From Planctomycetota bacterium (GTDB lineage: Bacteria > Planctomycetota > Planctomycetia > Pirellulales > UBA1268), in assembly GCA_003669255.1 (NCBI GenBank), contig QWPO01000148.1, positions 1 through 7,256 of the forward strand: a DNA stretch of 7,256 nucleotides, written 5' to 3'. The notes under the pieces were generated by a model. It saw only the letters and a program-made list of their open reading frames with translations, made no database searches and was not told where the DNA came from. Positions within the stretch are counted from its first letter, which is position 1; each line of letters begins with the position of its first letter. Both the position numbers and the translations under genes were made by a program. Positions 6,703 to 7,256 of this stretch are shown here, one piece after another.

Positions 6703-6745
6703 GCAGTCGGGCCGGCGCTCGCTGCGTCGGGGTCTGAGCCTCGCT

Positions 6746-6758
6746 AGGTTCTGAACCT
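6746..6758. promoter_or_regulatory. 13-base palindrome upstream of the candidate operon promoter
   Basis: AGGTTC, a single T, then GAACCT form a perfect 6-bp inverted repeat around one central base. It lies 43 bases upstream of the candidate -35 box. A dimeric regulator could bind here, but one copy and no recognised family motif make this tentative. Confidence 0.25.
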
Positions 6759-7079
6759 TTCGCCCAGACACACCACCGGGCAGGGGCGATCCCTTGGCAG
6801 GTCTACCCTGGTGATAGACACTGGTTCCATTCATGGAGGCAGGTCAGTTACGCCAGTGGGTCTCCGGTCGGTGCCTGTCTGCGGATCGGGCGGGTGTGCA
6901 CTCGCGGCCGGAAGGGGTGAGTAGTGGTCGGGCGCGGAGGGTCGTGCGGGCGGATTGAGGATGGGGAGCGAACTTGAGAACACAGCGGGGAGCAGGCCCG
7001 TGAACTGTTGAAAAAGCCCGTACCCATCACGACTCAAGTCACCAATCGCTGGTGGGTTGTCCATCGGCTATCGCACCAA
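6759..7079. other. Gene-free stretch between the operon and the insertion sequence
   Basis: Reading frames here on both strands are short, rich in Pro, Arg and Ser, and resemble no family I know. GTCTA...TAGAC at about 6801-6819 is a weak hairpin. At 7007-7019 the sequence GTTGAAAAAGCCC resembles ends of some insertion sequences, as far as I recall. The region may be debris of earlier insertions or an operon upstream region; nothing is firm. Confidence 0.4.
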
Positions 7080-7100
7080 TGACCTGCCCCCCTTAAACGT

Positions 7101-7132
7101 CGCCACGTCCAGAGAGAGAATCTCTGGTGGCG
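7101..7132 (+). repeat. Long imperfect hairpin in the IS leader, upstream of orfA
   Basis: CCAGAGA (7109-7115) pairs perfectly with TCTCTGG (7121-7127) around the loop GAGAA. The outer arms CGCCA (7101-7105) and TGGCG (7128-7132) extend it to 12 bp, with a three-base bulge CGT on the left. It ends nine bases before the GGGAGGG ribosome site of orfA. Such leader structures in other insertion sequences can limit transposase translation from outside transcripts; here that role is inference. Confidence 0.6.
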
Positions 7133-7153
7133 CAAACCAAGGGAGGGCAAGAG

Positions 7154-7256
7154 ATGCCACGAGGAAAGAAGTTCACTGCGGAGCAGATCATTGGGAAGCT
7201 CCGCGAGGCTGAGGTTGGGTTGGCTCAAGGGAAGACGGTGCCCGAGGTGGTCCGGA
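7154..7256 (+). CDS. IS3-family transposase OrfA, N-terminal part, cut by window edge
   Basis: The 34 visible codons start at ATG 7154, with GGGAGGG at 7141-7147 upstream. The text FTAEQIIGKLREAEV followed by LAQGKTVPEVVR is the classic start of the OrfA helix-turn-helix (HTH_Tnp_1) of IS3-type elements, which binds the terminal repeats. Closely related proteins usually have CR where this one has VR in the second helix. In complete elements OrfA is about 90-100 residues and is joined to the DDE integrase OrfB by programmed -1 frameshifting; that part is beyond the window, so intactness is unknown. Confidence 0.93.
   Translation, partial: MPRGKKFTAEQIIGKLREAEVGLAQGKTVPEVVR

Larger units (their letters stand above)
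7080..7256 (+). mobile_element. Left end of an IS3-family insertion sequence, cut by window edge
   Basis: The element is identified by its orfA product. The likely terminal inverted repeat begins TGACCTGCCCCCCTTAAA at 7080, which starts with the TG expected for IS3-family ends. It lies 74 bases upstream of orfA, a normal distance. The bases before it (CAA at 7077-7079) would be one copy of a 3-bp target duplication, but the right end is outside the window, so neither the terminal repeat nor the duplication can be confirmed. The IS407 subgroup is plausible but not shown. Confidence 0.8.

Noticed and set aside
7007..7019. GTTGAAAAAGCCC as the end of a second insertion sequence
   Set aside because: One short motif with no matching inverted end, target duplication or transposase text nearby.
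6831..7064. Minus-strand open frame of 77 codons beside the IS element
   Set aside because: Low-complexity Pro/Ser/Thr text without a ribosome site or known similarity; treated as noncoding.
1..7256. CRISPR arrays, tRNA or rRNA genes
   Set aside because: No regularly spaced direct repeats with unique spacers and no tRNA- or rRNA-like conserved segments seen; the only regular repeat is the coding one at 983-1162.

Overview
The window looks like chromosomal DNA of a Planctomycetes-type bacterium (Pirellulales-like). This is an inference from gene style, not from a marker gene. The DNA is GC-rich. It carries a WxGWRGP-type PQQ-like beta-propeller fused to a PhnD-like binding domain, a secreted NHL-repeat protein with GCC motifs, and small secreted proteins of unknown function.

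Layout, left to right. (1) Positions 1-728, minus strand: the N-terminal third of a P2-type cation-transporting ATPase that runs off the left edge. (2) Positions 836-2360, plus strand: three small genes. They encode a secreted protein built on an exact 15-residue tandem repeat, a class I SAM-dependent methyltransferase, and a two-helix membrane protein that resembles a potassium-channel pore without the canonical filter. (3) Positions 2424-2736, minus strand: a broken CYTH-domain gene that has lost its middle and shifted frame. (4) Positions 2822-6555, minus strand: two large secreted-protein genes 17 bases apart, almost certainly one operon. The upstream gene encodes an NHL propeller interrupted by a coiled coil; the downstream gene encodes a PhnD-like/PQQ-propeller fusion. 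A short reading frame overlaps the first start by ATGA. (5) Positions 6747-7079: no convincing gene. (6) Positions 7080-7256, plus strand: the left end of an IS3-family insertion sequence with the start of its orfA and a strong hairpin before the gene.

Genes 1-4 look like ordinary chromosomal genes with very high GC at third positions. From the CYTH remnant rightward the DNA is visibly less GC-rich and ends in an insertion sequence, so the two-gene operon may lie in an acquired or rearranged segment. The most notable material is this Cys-rich NHL plus PhnD/PQQ pair. Both proteins are predicted to be exported and both are propellers. They may form an extracytoplasmic binding or redox-linked system whose substrate cannot be read from the sequence.
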